From Suillus spraguei (Eukaryota; Basidiomycota; Agaricomycetes; Boletales; Suillaceae): a stretch of 64,000 bases of DNA. This document shows, one piece after another, positions 24,880 through 37,094 of the stretch. The stretch's first letter is position 1, and every line of letters begins with the position of its first letter. Below the pieces are notes generated by a model. It saw only the letters and a list, made by a program, of their open reading frames with translations, did no database searches and was not told where the DNA came from. The translations under genes were made by a program, and so were the position numbers. Where the stretch lies: the NCBI GenBank assembly GCA_016800925.1, contig JABCPU010000079.1, positions 62,001 to 126,000 of the forward strand, given 5' to 3'.

Positions 24880-26071
24880 TTAAGCCTCAGATCCAATTGT
24901 CTCTTTCGGCTGTTCGATATTGATGTGTTCCCACTCGTCTAGAGCTTCGCATTGTACATGTTCAGAAGACTCCAAACGGAAAGGCGAGACTAAACGACAT
25001 CGTAATGTGCAGATACCCTTTACGATCGCGAAGAGAATGCAGTAACCAACACCCATGCCGATGATATAAGCGGCTAAAAGTCCGTGTTCTACCGACGGAT
25101 CAAGGAAACTGTAAGCTAATGATGGGCGTCAGCGCTGTTATGATCCAGGTAAAAATAAACATACTGTAAAATCCTTGCGTTGCATAAGTTATATACGCAA
25201 CACCAAGGTAAGACGCAAAAAGGAAGAAGCATGGTATGATGTGGCTCCACGGACTGGGACTGGTATTCGTCAGGAGTATCTCAAATAGAGCGAAGCTACT
25301 ATTCATGGCATGTTGGGATACGTTGGACCAAGCTAGGAATGGCTCATCATGAGCAACAGCAGCTGATATGAGTAAACATAGCCCACACCTGAGTACCGGG
25401 TGCTAAAAGTCGATGAAGAAGCGAGTAGAGTCCAAAAAACAACAGTCACGATGATTGCTACGAGACATTGTTCAAACTTCGACTGAGAGACTCAATATTA
25501 GACTCACGAAATATAGTGATGGTGGTGTTCAGGAGGACGTGCAAGAGCTGTAGGATCCGTGGCCACTTTTGCAAAGGGTATGCCTTTTGTCCCTGCAAAA
25601 CAAATACTATGGTTTGAATGCTAGAGGCCCAGAAGTATGCGACAAGGCCTATGTAACTGAGATCGGTAAAGTACGAAAAAAAACTGAAGGAGGTTCTGGA
25701 TCAGACCATTGTCGAACCACATCAAGTCTGATGTTTGCTTACCTACGACTACTGTGGAAACGGACAGACTGAAAAACGAGAACGGTGATTGTTGTAACGA
25801 GCGAATAAACAGCAAACAGTAGACGAAGTATGCCGAGAGTCAGAGGAGAAAAGAATGAAGATGTCACAAGCCTACAGGCCGGGTCGAAGGGAGCTAAGAC
25901 ACCGAACCATTCATAAGATAGATAAGATCTCGAGCCAGTGATTCTCATGAATGCTGCTGGAAGAATGTGAAAATAGAAGTGATTGGTTGGTTGGCAACGA
26001 GTTATAGCATTAAGGGCCCACCGGCAGCGCTCGGGCCTTAAGCAGGAACCAAGCAAACCGAGTTTAGACAA
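24880..26071 (-). CDS. Multipass membrane protein (possibly FAR-17a/AIG1-like)
   Basis: Begins with LSYEWFGVLAPFDPACRL and continues with alternating hydrophobic helices (LGILRLLFAVYSLVTTITVL; FTDLSYIGLVAYFWAS; LLNTTITIF; MNSSFALFEILLTN; IIPCFFLFASYLGVAYITYA; IIGMGVGYCILFAIVKGIC). It ends with a charged tail with stop at 24880-24882. About six to seven membrane segments and at least five short introns are present. The layout resembles basidiomycete proteins of the FAR-17a/AIG1 type, but I cannot confirm that assignment from motifs alone. The start may be the ATG at 26071 or, better matching the conserved block, the one at 25948 (MRITGSRSYLSYEW). Confidence 0.75.
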
Positions 26072-26189
26072 ATTGCCACTGCTTGATCTGCTGAGGACCC
26101 CGAATCATACAACAACCTGACATAGAACTTATTGCGATCGCAAACCATATAGTATTAGTAATCAATGTTCAGCTACGACCCTTCTTTAT

Positions 26190-28858
26190 TTACATTCTAG
26201 CCAGGTCCAGCCCAAGGTCCTAATGGATTGAGGATAAGGACATGCAGACATACATAACAAAATGTGTACCTGTGCAATGAGACTCTGCGCAATGGGATGA
26301 AACTGCGTCTGGGCCTGCCTGAACGTTGATATAGCGAGGTCGGGGTTGACCTTGAATATCGCCCTGAACACAGGTCTGCAAAACTTCATGCGACCTTTGA
26401 TGACGCCTGTGTCATCCACCCCAATAACCCAATTTGCTACTCCTTGAACAAAATACATTGCTGCCTGGGACTTAAGCACCAAAGCATAAAATCTGAATCG
26501 AATCTCGGTGCTGAGGGTTTTGGAGAAGCTGTACAACTTATCGAAATGGAAAAGGTGACCCGCAGGAAGAGGTTCATTGTAACTCTCCAATCGTTCGAGG
26601 AAGACCGCTGCAATCTCACCTCTTCAATTGATACAATCAAAAACATGTTGGTGCACACCTCTTTGGTTGGCGTCCAGGCTGTCCAAATCAGAACCCTTGA
26701 AATCTAGTTTCGAAATGTCTGTAGTGTGTCGTGATTCATACCACCGGTCGGCAAGCGCATTTGCAGGGTTCGCCAGAGTCAAATCATATTCCATCTCAAC
26801 AGGTAGGTGCAGTCCGCTTTGATGAAGCCATGCCTGTCGGACGATTTCAGCAGTTAAATTTTTCAACTATTAGTTGTCCGGCCTTACATCCCAATCAATG
26901 CCGTTCAATGCTTTGATTTGTCCCTCGCCGCCATTCTTCTGGAAGTACGCGTAGAGGTGGTTCTTCCATGTCTCTGTCGTAATACTGTGACCCATATAAG
27001 TGGTGATGTAGTCCTTGACATAGGGTAGGAAAAATTCAAGGCCACCGAGCGTACGCTCTGAGATAATCTAGCTCAATAGACAGCTTCACAAAACAAATAC
27101 AACCTACCAATGTGCAAGAGGAAATTGGCACCTTTATCGTAAGGCACCCGACTATATGCAGAATCCGGATCCTCTCCATAATCAAAATTGATCACCAGTT
27201 TTTGATATTTGGGTTTGTCTTCGAAAAGCGCGAGGGAATCCAGCAGTGCTTTGTATCCGATCACAGAAGATAGCCCTCGGTGCGCGGGTGAATGTATAAT
27301 CTGCAGTAGCACACGTTCGATATAAGTTGTCCAGCCTTCGTTGAGCCAGAAGTGAGAAGCGTGAGCATGCCTAGAGGACCATCAGAAAATGGACAAAAGA
27401 AAGCTGCTGAAAACTAACGTAATACCATTCCCAAACCATGAATGCGTAAGTTCATGGATCACCACGCCTGTCAGAGACCTGTCTCCAGCAAGAAGGGCTG
27501 AAAGGGGTCGGGTCAGCAGTCTGATATAGGTACGCAATGTGCTCACTGGGTGTCACAAACGTCAAACACGGATTTTCCTGGTAGTAATGAGTAGGTACTT
27601 ATATGGAATAACGTGCAACTTACCATGCCACCATAAGGAAATGATGGCGGAAGAACAAGGAGGTCATAAACCCCAAATTGGTACGGTCCGGCAAGACTTT
27701 CTGCAGCCGCTAGAAACCTGGCATATAATGACACTCGCATTTTTGCGGTGGTGAGGCTCATGCGCATTTACCTGGTAGTATCTCGGCTGAACTCCCAGAA
27801 CGAACTGTCCATAAGCTCCGGCTCAGCCCAAACCCCAGACTTCCATTGTTTTCCATCAGGAACCTGAAATGGCTTGTACTGCAAATTTCCAGCAGCGATT
27901 GCGAGAAGGTACGACGGAATCGGTGTGGGCTAAAGACACCAGTGTCTGTCATGAAGCGGAATCGTGATGATTGGCTGGTGAGACACACCTGATCGTATGT
28001 ATACACAACTTCATCCTTGCCGATAATCTTGCCGTCATGAGCTGGACCATCTGAGGGTGGAGAGATTCTTCTCGCAGATAGAAGAACTGGAAGTACGGAA
28101 CGGACACTGGCGCTGTACGTCTGACGATTGGAAATCGGCACAAGCCCTGGAGTAATCAGTGGACAACACTCACTAGCTTCACAGACGGAGTATCTTGTCC
28201 ATGGGTGATAAGCATCTGTCAAAGTTTGCAGAGTGAAGTTATCGAAGCATCTCACCTTGCACAGGAGCGAGGTCTCGCGCGTAAATGGGTTGGCACTGAC
28301 TGAAAAGGAACGGGAAGGTTTTACCCTGGGTCTGCCTAGATGAACATAAATGGGAAAGCCGCATTGCGCATGTGGTTATTGAAAACATACTCCTTCTCAA
28401 GGAATTGCAAGGCTGTGCCATTCGCAGTCGTCCTGTATGTGATCTCCACCAAGATACTCGATCCGGAACTCAAAGTTCGAGGAAGGGGGACATGCAACGC
28501 AGATCCCATCACTTCATGTTTGGGACCAAGTCTAAACTGTAGATGATGCAAGCTCAGAACAGCATACCAGTGAAGAGATGTAGAGCGCACGTTTTGGACC
28601 GCATCTCCATCAACTTTTACTCTCTCTATGTGCAGATACGAGGTATCGAAGCTGAGACAGCTCAGAAACCATGCCAAATATATAGATAGACAGTCATCCT
28701 CACATCACCTCAGACACTTCATCCACTTTGGCAATCAAATCATGTGCTGCGATGCCTGTGATGACTTTGTTATCAAAATCAACCGTCCAATCGAATGTGA
28801 TATGCTTCGTAGCGATCTGCAGATAATTCGATTGAGATGTCGGATCCGCTTCATGCAT
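26190..28858 (-). CDS. Leukotriene A-4 hydrolase / M1 aminopeptidase
   Basis: Bifunctional M1-family zinc metallopeptidase of the LTA4H type. The N-terminal beta domain shows [40 protein letters not shown] and [20 protein letters not shown]. The catalytic domain has the [19 protein letters not shown] substrate loop (split by an intron), the zinc site [14 protein letters not shown], and the downstream [10 protein letters not shown] glutamate. The C-terminal helical domain ([28 protein letters not shown]) ends at DLGLDLARM with the stop at 26190. About a dozen introns. All zinc ligands and the GGMEN motif are present, and it looks intact. The start at 28858 is shared with a 172-bp divergent promoter facing MAD2. 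Confidence 0.92.
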
Positions 28859-29030
28859 GTTTGTGTGCATGGTCCAAAGCTTTGGCGATATGAGAAAGAG
28901 GATGTTTGTTTGGCAAGAGCTTTAGAAACAAACAACCACACGTGATCTATTCGACACGGCTCGAGTATGTTCGTTAACTTGGCACTACTAAGCTACCTTT
29001 ATCTCATATTGTTCAGCAGCATCTGCCAGC
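28859..29030. promoter_or_regulatory. Divergent promoter between LTA4H-type peptidase and MAD2
   Basis: Only 172 bp separate the two start codons, which point away from each other, so both 5' UTRs and core promoters must lie here. No clear TATA box was seen. Co-regulation is possible but not shown by the sequence. Confidence 0.7.
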
Positions 29031-29866
29031 ATGGCAACATCTCAAGCGCCAACACGCCAGGCCATTACTCTGAAAGGTTCCACAAATCTCGTAACAGAGT
29101 TTTTCAAGTACGCAGCCAACACGTGAGTTATTCCGAGCCACCTTCCAACTGGATAACTCACGATTGAACGCCTTGAAACAGAATTCTTTTTCAACGTGGA
29201 GTATACCCGTCTGATGACTTTCACATGGTAAAGAAGTACGGGCAAACCGTCCTCGTCACTCAGGACTTGGCACTAGAAAACTACCTTGACAGGTGCCCAT
29301 CTCCATTGATGTCGACTTTCATAGACTTGCTTACTTGAATTTAAGGATACTGAAACAAGTCAATAGTATGTGCCATGCGATTTCCTATTTTCTGACTAAA
29401 TTGGACTTCAGAGTGGCTACTTACCGGGTCGGTAACGCAACTCGTACTTGCGATTATATCGAAGGATACCAGGCTACCACTTGAGCGATGGGTGTTTGAT
29501 GTCAACCTCGTTGAACAACCAGCTGATTCTGCCGAACCGTGAGTCTACCGCTCTTGGCTGAACCCAGTTGGTTGACCCTGCTTTACAAGAACACCTGCAA
29601 AACCTGAATCGGAGATTCAAGCCGAGATTCGCTACATCCTCAAACAAATCGTATCAACCGTAACCTTCCTCCCAATTATTGACTCGCCGACTGTCTTCAA
29701 TATCCTTGCATATACGCACGACTCCGCTGATGTGCCTGCTGATGAGTGGGTCGACACTGATCCGCTGGCGATTGAGGCGAGCAAGAGTCAGCAAGTGAAG
29801 TTGCGAAGTTTCAGCACTGATGTACACCGAATAGAAGCGATGGTTGCATATCGTTACGAAGGATAA
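29031..29866 (+). CDS. MAD2: MAD2 spindle-assembly checkpoint HORMA protein
   Basis: HORMA-domain protein that binds CDC20 and inhibits the anaphase-promoting complex until kinetochores are attached. The spliced reading is MATSQAPTRQAITLKGS, LVTEFFKYAANT-ILFQRGVYP, DFHMVKKYGQTVLVTQD, ILKQVNKWLLTGSVTQLVLA, LERWVFDVNLVEQPADS, EIQAEIRYILKQIVSTVTFL and SFSTDVHRIEAMVAYRYEG, with stop at 29864-29866. It covers the whole family length, including the C-terminal safety-belt segment. Introns lie at about 29122-29181, after YLDR, after VN, and after ADSAEP. No disabling change was seen. It converges on the BEM46 gene 197 bp downstream. Confidence 0.93.
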
Positions 29867-30063
29867 AACGATTATTTGGACCTTTTCTCCCTGTTACATC
29901 GATGATGAACAAAAACTAGTCGCATTCCTCATGATGAGATGATATGAAATAGTGAATGTGCATACTTGTGAAGGAATGTATGAAAACAGCAAGGAAGAAG
30001 AAAAACTGTCCAACACCATGATACGAACATCATGTCGATACGTTTCAGACGTTTCAGAGGCTT

Positions 30064-31586
30064 CTAACGCCCACTCAAACTTGTCACAAAGTCAGCGACT
30101 GCTGTCCAATATCCTTGCTGGACACACGTATCATCTAAATGCCATCATTAAACACCGTAGTTCAGATCACTGAAATAACGCACTGTGATGTCCTCTTTCG
30201 AATTCAAGGAATCTCGATTTCCCATTACCAACTTCCGATATAGTAGATTTGTTTTCAGTGCCACTGGATTTGTTACCCTGTCGCCGCGAAACAATCTGCC
30301 ATAGCTCTTGCATGTGCTCGCGTGGAACAACTTCATCCCTAACGCCGCTTAACATCAAGATTGGCATCGACCGCGGTATTAGAGGTATCTTCGAAGCCGA
30401 GTCCCATTTTTGATGGCAAAGGAATGAAAAAGGGCCAAGAAGAGGAAGAGCTTTAGGTACAAGACGTGGGAGGTTTGTAAATGTGTTCTCCAGAATTAGG
30501 GCCGCGAGCTGTACAATATTAGATTATGATAGGTATGGAAGCGAAATTAAAATATAATCACCTTTGATGAATTTCGACTTGCAAGGTCAATAGCGACGGC
30601 ACCGCCAATAGATTGGCCGTAAAGGATCTTGATACAAAAGCAAGTTGGTTCTATCCTTGGAAGTGGCGTCAACGATACTTACAATGGGAGTATTTTTCAG
30701 GTATGGGTGCGAGGTGAGATAATTGAGCGCAGTTTGAGCGTCTATGCGGATGCCTAGAAAATGCAATGAGAAAGGCAGTAAAATGCTGGATATATGGTGT
30801 CTTGCCTGATTCTGAAGGAGAACCCTCGGAAAGACCATATCTATTGACATGAATGAGAATAGGATTCCAAGACTCAAGGTAGACCGGATCTCAAAAGACA
30901 AAAGGCGCACCCGCGGTATGAGAGCATCAGTACATTACAGCGCATTTTGACGTAGAATACTTTTGCGAGGGGTATCCTGTGGCCGTGGTTTCCGCCATTG
31001 CCGTGGAACATCAGAACCGTCGGTCGGGTGGATGCGAACTTGCATCAGGCGAACAAATAGAAGGAGCGAATGAATGCACGCAAAGTATCAGAATAGAGTA
31101 ACGTACCTCTTCATCAGTCTGATTATCTGCGTAATCAATCTGTGCAGCATGACTGTTGTTTATCTCAGTCCGTTGCATGAGAAGATAGCATCGCAAAGTA
31201 ATCCCATCTTCAGTGACAAGAGGTAAATCCTGGTATTCAAGTCCAAAATCCGTTGGCACTGGGACCTCTGTTAAAGTTTGGCCAGTTATGTTGACGTGGA
31301 ATGTGAAGTGTCCGGTAAACACACACCTATACGAGAGCCCGGGGGGAATGCGGATGGGTAAATGAGATAATTTTGTCCGTAATATAGTAGTCCGCAGCCT
31401 AGTAAGATATAAAGGTCACTCGAGCAGCATCATTAATTAGGAGGCACTGGACCTAGTGTTGCAACACCAGCTACGGTAGCGGCGGTTCCCTATGGACAAC
31501 GTGTTATGGTCAAGATATTGCTGAGTGTCGCGAAAAAGATATAGAAGCACCTTGGCAAACGCCTCTAATGATGGCAGCGAAGGCAT
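30064..31586 (-). CDS. BEM46-type alpha/beta hydrolase (ABHD13-like)
   Basis: Membrane-anchored serine hydrolase of the BEM46/ABHD13 family, implicated in polarity and membrane-associated signalling. The N-terminal hydrophobic segment (AFAKVLLYLF, GLLYYGQNYLIYPS) is followed by VPVPTDFGLEYQDLPLVTED, the oxyanion strand PTVLMFHGNGGNHGHR, YGLSEGSPSESGIRIDAQTA, the nucleophile elbow YGQSIGGAVAIDLA, MPILMLSGVRDEVVPREHMQ with the acid, and FLEFERGHH-NDTCVQQGYW with the histidine. The stop is at 30064-30066. Seven or so introns were placed, some by family resemblance only. All triad elements are visible. The exact structure of the first exon is uncertain (an intron is needed before CGLLYYG). Confidence 0.88.
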
Positions 31587-33173
31587 GTATTTTCGAGATG
31601 TCGTGGCCTTGCAATGACGACGTGCCACAAGAAGGGTCATGCAAGATATTTGTTACTGTTTACCGGAGCTAATTATACCTTATCTGCTTCAACTTCATAT
31701 CCATATCGTCTGGCAACAGCATATTATGCGCACAGACATGCGCAGGCCCCTGCCTGTAACTGGCCGTAAGCTGTGCACTGAGCACTCCCTGAGTGGTCAA
31801 GGGCATTCAATGTTTGAGCCATCTCAGTAATAAGCCTCCCTTCACGCCCGCCGTGCCTCGCCAAGGTCACAGGTTCAAGTTCATTATGTGTGTCCCATGC
31901 TCCTGCATGTTGCCAACCTTCCAGGCTATTGAAGCTGCATAGATCCGAAATCTGATCATTTATCAAAGAACGATGTCATTGATATCGATGATCGATGATA
32001 GCTGGATGATCGGAAGTTTTGGAATACCGTGCACTATAACTGTTTTTGTAGCATCTTGTGTCTTGAACTTGCGGCACATACTGGCTGAACGCCTTCACCT
32101 TCCAATGTATGCATATTTATTCTATGCCCACTGTCCATGTTTCCTTCCTACCCGTTACAAAGGTGTGTGTTTCTTCGCTGTTCTGCGTGCCTCATATCGT
32201 TTTAATGGCCAATCTCAGCGCTCTACGTGGTCAGTGACTAGCGACGGTCATGCGTGGTTTTACTTTCCCGGCGATCACTTTTTGATTCGCCCGCGCCTGT
32301 CGTCAGAGGCAGCTCGCCAACTTCATATAAACTTTGTCCCGAAGGAGCGTGCCCGTCCAAAGCCTGTTAAACCCCTTCTGTCTCCCATTTGTGTCATTTC
32401 GGGATAAATTGATATGCTAAATGGAGTGGTTGCTGCGGCTGCTCTACGTCGTCCACATAAAGATTTCCAGGCCCTATACCCACGAACCAGACCATACAAT
32501 TTTGAACCGTGAACCAGACATTGTTCTGAATCAGATCATAAGATGATCCTTCAACGTTGGACTCGCGTCAGTTGTTGTCATAGGCTTCGCTATCTCCGCA
32601 TGAGGCTATAAGTTTTGATGCCTTGCATGGAATCTTGTGTGTGACTTTTCTATCACATTTTGCAGCGAGCTGTGGTACATTTCATTTTCATCTTCGTTGG
32701 TCGTGTTCGGACTGGATTTGTGAAAGTGGTTTCCCTCCCTTGTCTGAGTTATTGCATGGGCAATCAGCACTTATACCACGATGACCAACAATCCTTCATA
32801 CGCACTATACCTCGTATATTACTTGAACACTGACAACTTTCAACTATGATCCTGACTAAAACAGTGTGGTGAACGCCCGAGTAATTGTTGCCGGGTGCCA
32901 ATACACATTGAGAGTGTTCGCAACGAGCAAAGCCATCTGTTTTAGACTCAGGGAGTACCGCGCTATGCAAGTCAAACGACAGTCACAATGATATTGCTGA
33001 AGTCCTTGAAGTAGCGGCCATCGAATGTCGGACAATGTTACAGCCTCTAGCTGTCAGCTTTATCAAGAGACTAGGACAACTCTGGCATTTGAACACTAAA
33101 TAGTACAAGTCACGTCAAACGGCTGATATGTTTATGTTTATATGCACAGCAAGGCAAATGCACTTGCACATAT
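31587..33173. other. Intergenic region, no confident gene
   Basis: A 144-codon plus-strand frame at 31973-32407 (containing WSVTSDGHAWFYFPGDHFLI and ARPKPVKPLLSP) looks weakly protein-like. I could not assign it or find flanking exons. The rest shows nothing. The stretch separates the BEM46 gene from the metallothionein-like gene. Confidence 0.35.
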
Positions 33174-33311
33174 TTAGTTCTTAACGCAGTTGCAGCTACC
33201 AACCTGGCAGTTGCAGCTGTTAACAGACAGTCAGGATCCCGTTATTGAAATATCGCAAGGTCAAACTCACGTAGAGGTGCAGTTGCATTGCTCGGTGTTG
33301 TTGTTGAACAT
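33174..33311 (-). CDS. Very small metallothionein-like protein (27 residues)
   Basis: Two exons (33271-33311 and 33174-33216) joined over a canonical intron (gtgagt...taacag) encode a 27-residue peptide starting MFNNNTEQ. It carries three Cys-x-Cys pairs (CNC, CNC, CNC), and cysteine is the most abundant functional residue. It contains no histidine or aromatic residue apart from Phe2. Fungal copper/zinc metallothioneins of 24-40 residues have just this make-up, and an intron within such a tiny gene is common in basidiomycetes. The likely role is cytosolic chelation of copper or other soft metals. Support for expression comes from the upstream 5'-UTR intron (33324-33373) and a TATA box at the expected distance. 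Too short for standard gene calling. Function is inferred from composition and motif, not from alignment. Confidence 0.72.
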
Positions 33312-33323
33312 GATGGTGGTGAG

Positions 33324-33373
33324 CTGGAAGACGGTGTTAGTAGCGTCATGGAGATCCGACTCAGGCAACTTAC
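33324..33373 (-). other. Probable 5'-UTR intron of the metallothionein-like gene
   Basis: Minus-strand sequence begins gtaagt and ends ttccag, with a good branch site (ctaac) about 14 bases before the acceptor. It lies 12 bp upstream of the start codon. Its presence argues that this small gene is transcribed on the minus strand. Confidence 0.65.
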
Positions 33374-33438
33374 CTGGTATGTGAAGCAGTTGATGATAGG
33401 GCGGATTGCTGGAATAAAAGTCAGTCAAAGAGGGGCCA

Positions 33439-33445
33439 TTTTATA
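33439..33445 (-). promoter_or_regulatory. TATA box of the metallothionein-like gene
   Basis: Minus-strand TATAAAA. Counting about 30 bases downstream places transcription initiation near 33410, just ahead of the 5'-UTR intron. Confidence 0.6.
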
Positions 33446-33449
33446 TTGC

Positions 33450-34092
33450 TAACCATCAGCGCCGCAAGTCGGAGTAACCAAAGTGGACAGATGATAAGCG
33501 GAGAATCAAAGCGTGCATTTGTCTCCGTTAATCCCAGGATTGTCAGCATTATCATGATATGATACAGCCACACATGGCGCAGTAAGGGAGGTAACTAAAA
33601 AAGGTTGGCTTCTGCTCCAAGTCTGACAAGATAAAGGCCTACAAGAGCTGCGGGACATGTAAGATGTCATTGACGCTGTGCTGGAAATGTGCCTTGATAA
33701 TACCGGTTAAAGGTATATAAGGTGATACAGAACGAGAGGAGGACGAGGTTCGCAGTCCGTACCTGATTCCCGATTTGATGAAAGTCGAAAGCTTGCATGG
33801 AGGGCCTGGGGAAGTCCGAACGCACTTGATGATGGAGGCGGCTTTCAGAGAATTTGCAATATAAAAACAAGGCAAGGCGAAGTGCATTAGTGTTTGCTAC
33901 ACAGCCATAGGTAAGGTCAACATCAAACCATAGTCCATCATGTAGTACGAAGGTTTAATTATACCTTTGAAGGCATTCTGGTATGTGCATGGTATAGACC
34001 AGGCGGAATTTCAAATACTACTGCAAGTAATAACAGGGCTGCAGTCTCACAACGCCCGCCAACGCGATAAAACCATACCCTTCAGGCGCATC
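33450..34092. other. Intergenic region
   Basis: Contains the upstream region of the metallothionein-like gene and the sequence 3' of the GTPase gene. Reading frames at 33639-33887 are not recognisable. Confidence 0.4.
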
Positions 34093-36110
34093 TCACCATG
34101 GCTCATCCGGAACTGAATCAACAGTCAGAATCCCTGCCCGAACAGCAGAGATATCCTTTGCATCCATGCGATACAATTCCATCAGCTCAACGATTTTGTC
34201 TAAAGTATCCCGGTCCGCGCATTCCAGAAGCGTCAATTTCCTACCATACCCCTGAATTCGATTATGGACATCTCCGCTCGTCGGTGATGCATAATAAGAA
34301 GCGACCGCGAGTTTGATAACCCTGCGAGACAGTTCCTGATTGTCCGACACAAGACAAAGTGTTTGCAACACGAGGATGTACGCTATAAAGCGCTGGAGCA
34401 CCACGCCGCTAAGAGGGATGTGTTAATATTCTCTCAGTCAACACTAAGTACGGACACGCACGACAGCTGGTAACGTCGTAAACCCATTTCGCGATTACCA
34501 CACCTGCCACTATCGGCACTACGATCGTCCTGCCAGGACAGACACAATGCCCGCAATGGTTCCCACCGTAGACAGTCCAACAACCCTGTGAATAATCATG
34601 AGCTAATTTGTATTCATATGAAGAATCAGCCTACATGGTCCTGTCGGGATTGATATTAGGTCCAGCGTCCAGTTTGTCACCACCAACGTCCTGAACTCAT
34701 GGTTGTACAAGTACTACACAAATTGCGTCAGAATACATGCAGTGATAACAAAGATAGACATTACGCCATGAGGGTCATGGAAGTTCCACACAGCAACGAT
34801 GCCAGTATGAAGCACACGTAGGCAGTCTCACGTCATACAGTCCCACATGATGCTAATGCCTTCCAATATCCTGTAACAGTGTAAGCTCAGACTGTGCAAA
34901 CGGATCACTAAGGTGGAATTGTGACGAACTTCTCTTGCCGACACTAATGTCACTACGTGAATTTTCAGACAAGAATGATAAAAGTGATGCTTACTCAATC
35001 GATGCTTTTATTTTTAAGTCCAGGATTCACTCTCTGGGCGATGGAAGTTGTCACCAGTGCCTCAGTCGCAACATGCTTACAAACGCGCTCTTTCGTTATT
35101 TGGATTAGACGAGCCAGCATCTCGACATGCTCTTCCTTTGCTGCGTTTTTTTATTAGGAGTATTAAAGCCGATCGCAGTAGTGATACACACTGGACACCG
35201 TGACATGCGGGACATCCGACCCTGCAAATTTCCTTTCATCCACTTTGGTCTTGATGAGTTCCTTGACGGCATTGGGGTTCAATCCCGCCAGAGATGACTC
35301 ATCAAGAGTGCGATTAATGCGGTTGATGAACTCTATCATATTTAGTGAAAACGACGATGACAGGAACTTGACCATAGATGAACTCCAATCTGATAGAGAG
35401 ATAGCCATTGATCCACTCACTATTTCCCAACTTTCCACCACACTTCAATGACAGGAAATCCTCCGTTCCCGTCTCCAGCAAGCGCCCACCTGCACGGGGT
35501 ATTTCAAAGCAAAGCCTTCAGTGTATTTTGTCAGCTAGTTATACGTAATCATTAATATAGAAGCCCTACCAAACAGCATGTAGCTGATCTTTCAAAGCAG
35601 GTGTGTTGATTCGACGTTCGATGAAACCTCGAACTATGTTCACGTTACCTTCCTCGCCCGGTTCAAAACCTTTGCTATCGTGAAGAACAAACTTGTCGTT
35701 CTGTGGTGAGAAAAACTCATGGTCGATGTCGGCTTCCCCTGGCTTATGAGTCGAAGCAAGCTGCGGAATCAAAATGAGTAACTCTCAGTGACATGGTGTC
35801 GTAAGTAGCCCACCGCTTCATGCACTCCGAAAGCGTGGTTGATGAGCGAAGATTTGCCTACGCCGATCTGGAAACACCGCGTCAATACTAATCTGAGATG
35901 AACGAACCTCTGATACCTTTCCTATTACCAGAATTCGGAACCTGGGGAGTCCTCAGCATCAACCTGGAGAACACAAGTCATGGTCATCCTAGCTCACCGA
36001 GGACAAATCTGAAAGATCTCATCGGTGGTAGGCTGGAGCTCGGAAAACGTATTACCCAGAGAAAGCTCGCTAAAAATAGTAACTTAGATGGCACGCTCGT
36101 CCCACTAGCA
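34093..36110 (-). pseudogene. P-loop GTPase of the basidiomycete G-domain family, frameshifted
   Basis: Resembles the large family of fungal AIG1/TRAFAC-like G-domain proteins of unknown role. Visible in order are TTDEIFQICPRFRILVIGK joined over an intron to IGVGKSSLINHAFGVHEA (Walker A, GKIGVGKS), then KPGEADIDHEFFSPQND, FVLHDSKGFEPGEE (DxxG switch II), GGRLLETGTEDFL, VPVIVVFTKYD (TKxD), INRTLDESSLAGLNP, the helix LIQITKERVCKHVATEA, and the C-terminal end VIKLAVASYYASPTSGDVHN with DSVPDEPW at 34093. A one-base insertion just after TKYD (near 35345) shifts the frame, so the gene is probably dead unless that is a sequencing error. The start codon was not resolved. Confidence 0.72.
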
Positions 36111-37094
36111 GGTCCTTACATGGGTGGAGAAAATGTCTGTCGCATAGTCTTTCCTGCGCCGTGTCCAATTGGCTTCGACAACTCACCGATCCGTGCTTCA
36201 GCAGACTCTACATTCTTTTCCGAATTGGTGAAATCGATGGAGATGCCTAGTTTGATGGTTGATAGAATCAGCGAGCTTGACTATTCAATTAGTGCGAGAG
36301 TTAACTACCAGAGATGTGGAGGACATAGGGAGCGGTTAAGGTGTGGTCCATGTGGATACAGTTTGCCATCCTAATCCTTAATTTGAGTCAGGGAAGCCTC
36401 CTTTGCGCTGAATTGCCGCGTTTGACCTGAGGTTGGGCACAGACCCACATGTAGACCATGCACCTGAGATAAGACGGGCGCCTACAGAGTTCACACACTG
36501 GCACTGCCTCAAGTCAGAGCTCAAGCAGGCGAGCGCTTACAGGCTGTCCTTATAGGAAGAGTGAACAGCAAACGCGGGAAAAACGGCTATTGTGCAAAGG
36601 GTTCGTAATACCCAGTACTAACAAGGAAAGGAACATTGGTTGACACGTATATGCAATGTTCCTTGTGATCGATTTGACGAGGTGAGGTCTAATCAGTCTG
36701 AGAGTGACGTTCAAGTTCACGTCGATTATCGCGCAAAGAGACTGAATTGCTGACAAACTTCAAATTATCGTGACCAAGTAGTTAGCTATAGACGACCGTT
36801 GTGTGTGTTGCTAACGAAACTAGAACCGGCAGTTACAATACCACATCCGCTGCGCCAAGTACATACCTGTCCATGAACCACAATTTGCCAAGAGATAGAC
36901 CATCTGCTCCGGGCCCTCAAGCTTGTTCCTGAACTTCACCGGCACATGTTCATTCCGAGTTACATAATAATGTCGAATCCGTTGGTAGTAAAATGTCACG
37001 GCTCATCTTGGCTACGTATAACAGTCAAAGTTCGTCGTGCAAAGAGGTATATATACACTTCAGGTATTATTAATCGATCCGTCCATAGGTCATA
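36111..37094. other. Intergenic region
   Basis: Upstream of the GTPase gene and downstream of the protease gene. No frame with recognisable content was found. Confidence 0.4.

Noticed and set aside
31850..31890. Possible tRNA B-box (ggttcaagttc)
   Set aside because: No matching A-box at the right distance and no cloverleaf could be folded by eye.
31973..32407. 144-codon plus-strand frame, considered as the C-terminal end of a nucleotide kinase (GHAWFYFPGDHFLI-like strand)
   Set aside because: Resemblance is too weak, and no upstream catalytic motifs were found on either strand.
35898..36374. 158-codon plus-strand frame
   Set aside because: It lies antisense to the first exons of the GTPase gene and has no recognisable domain, so it was treated as a shadow frame.
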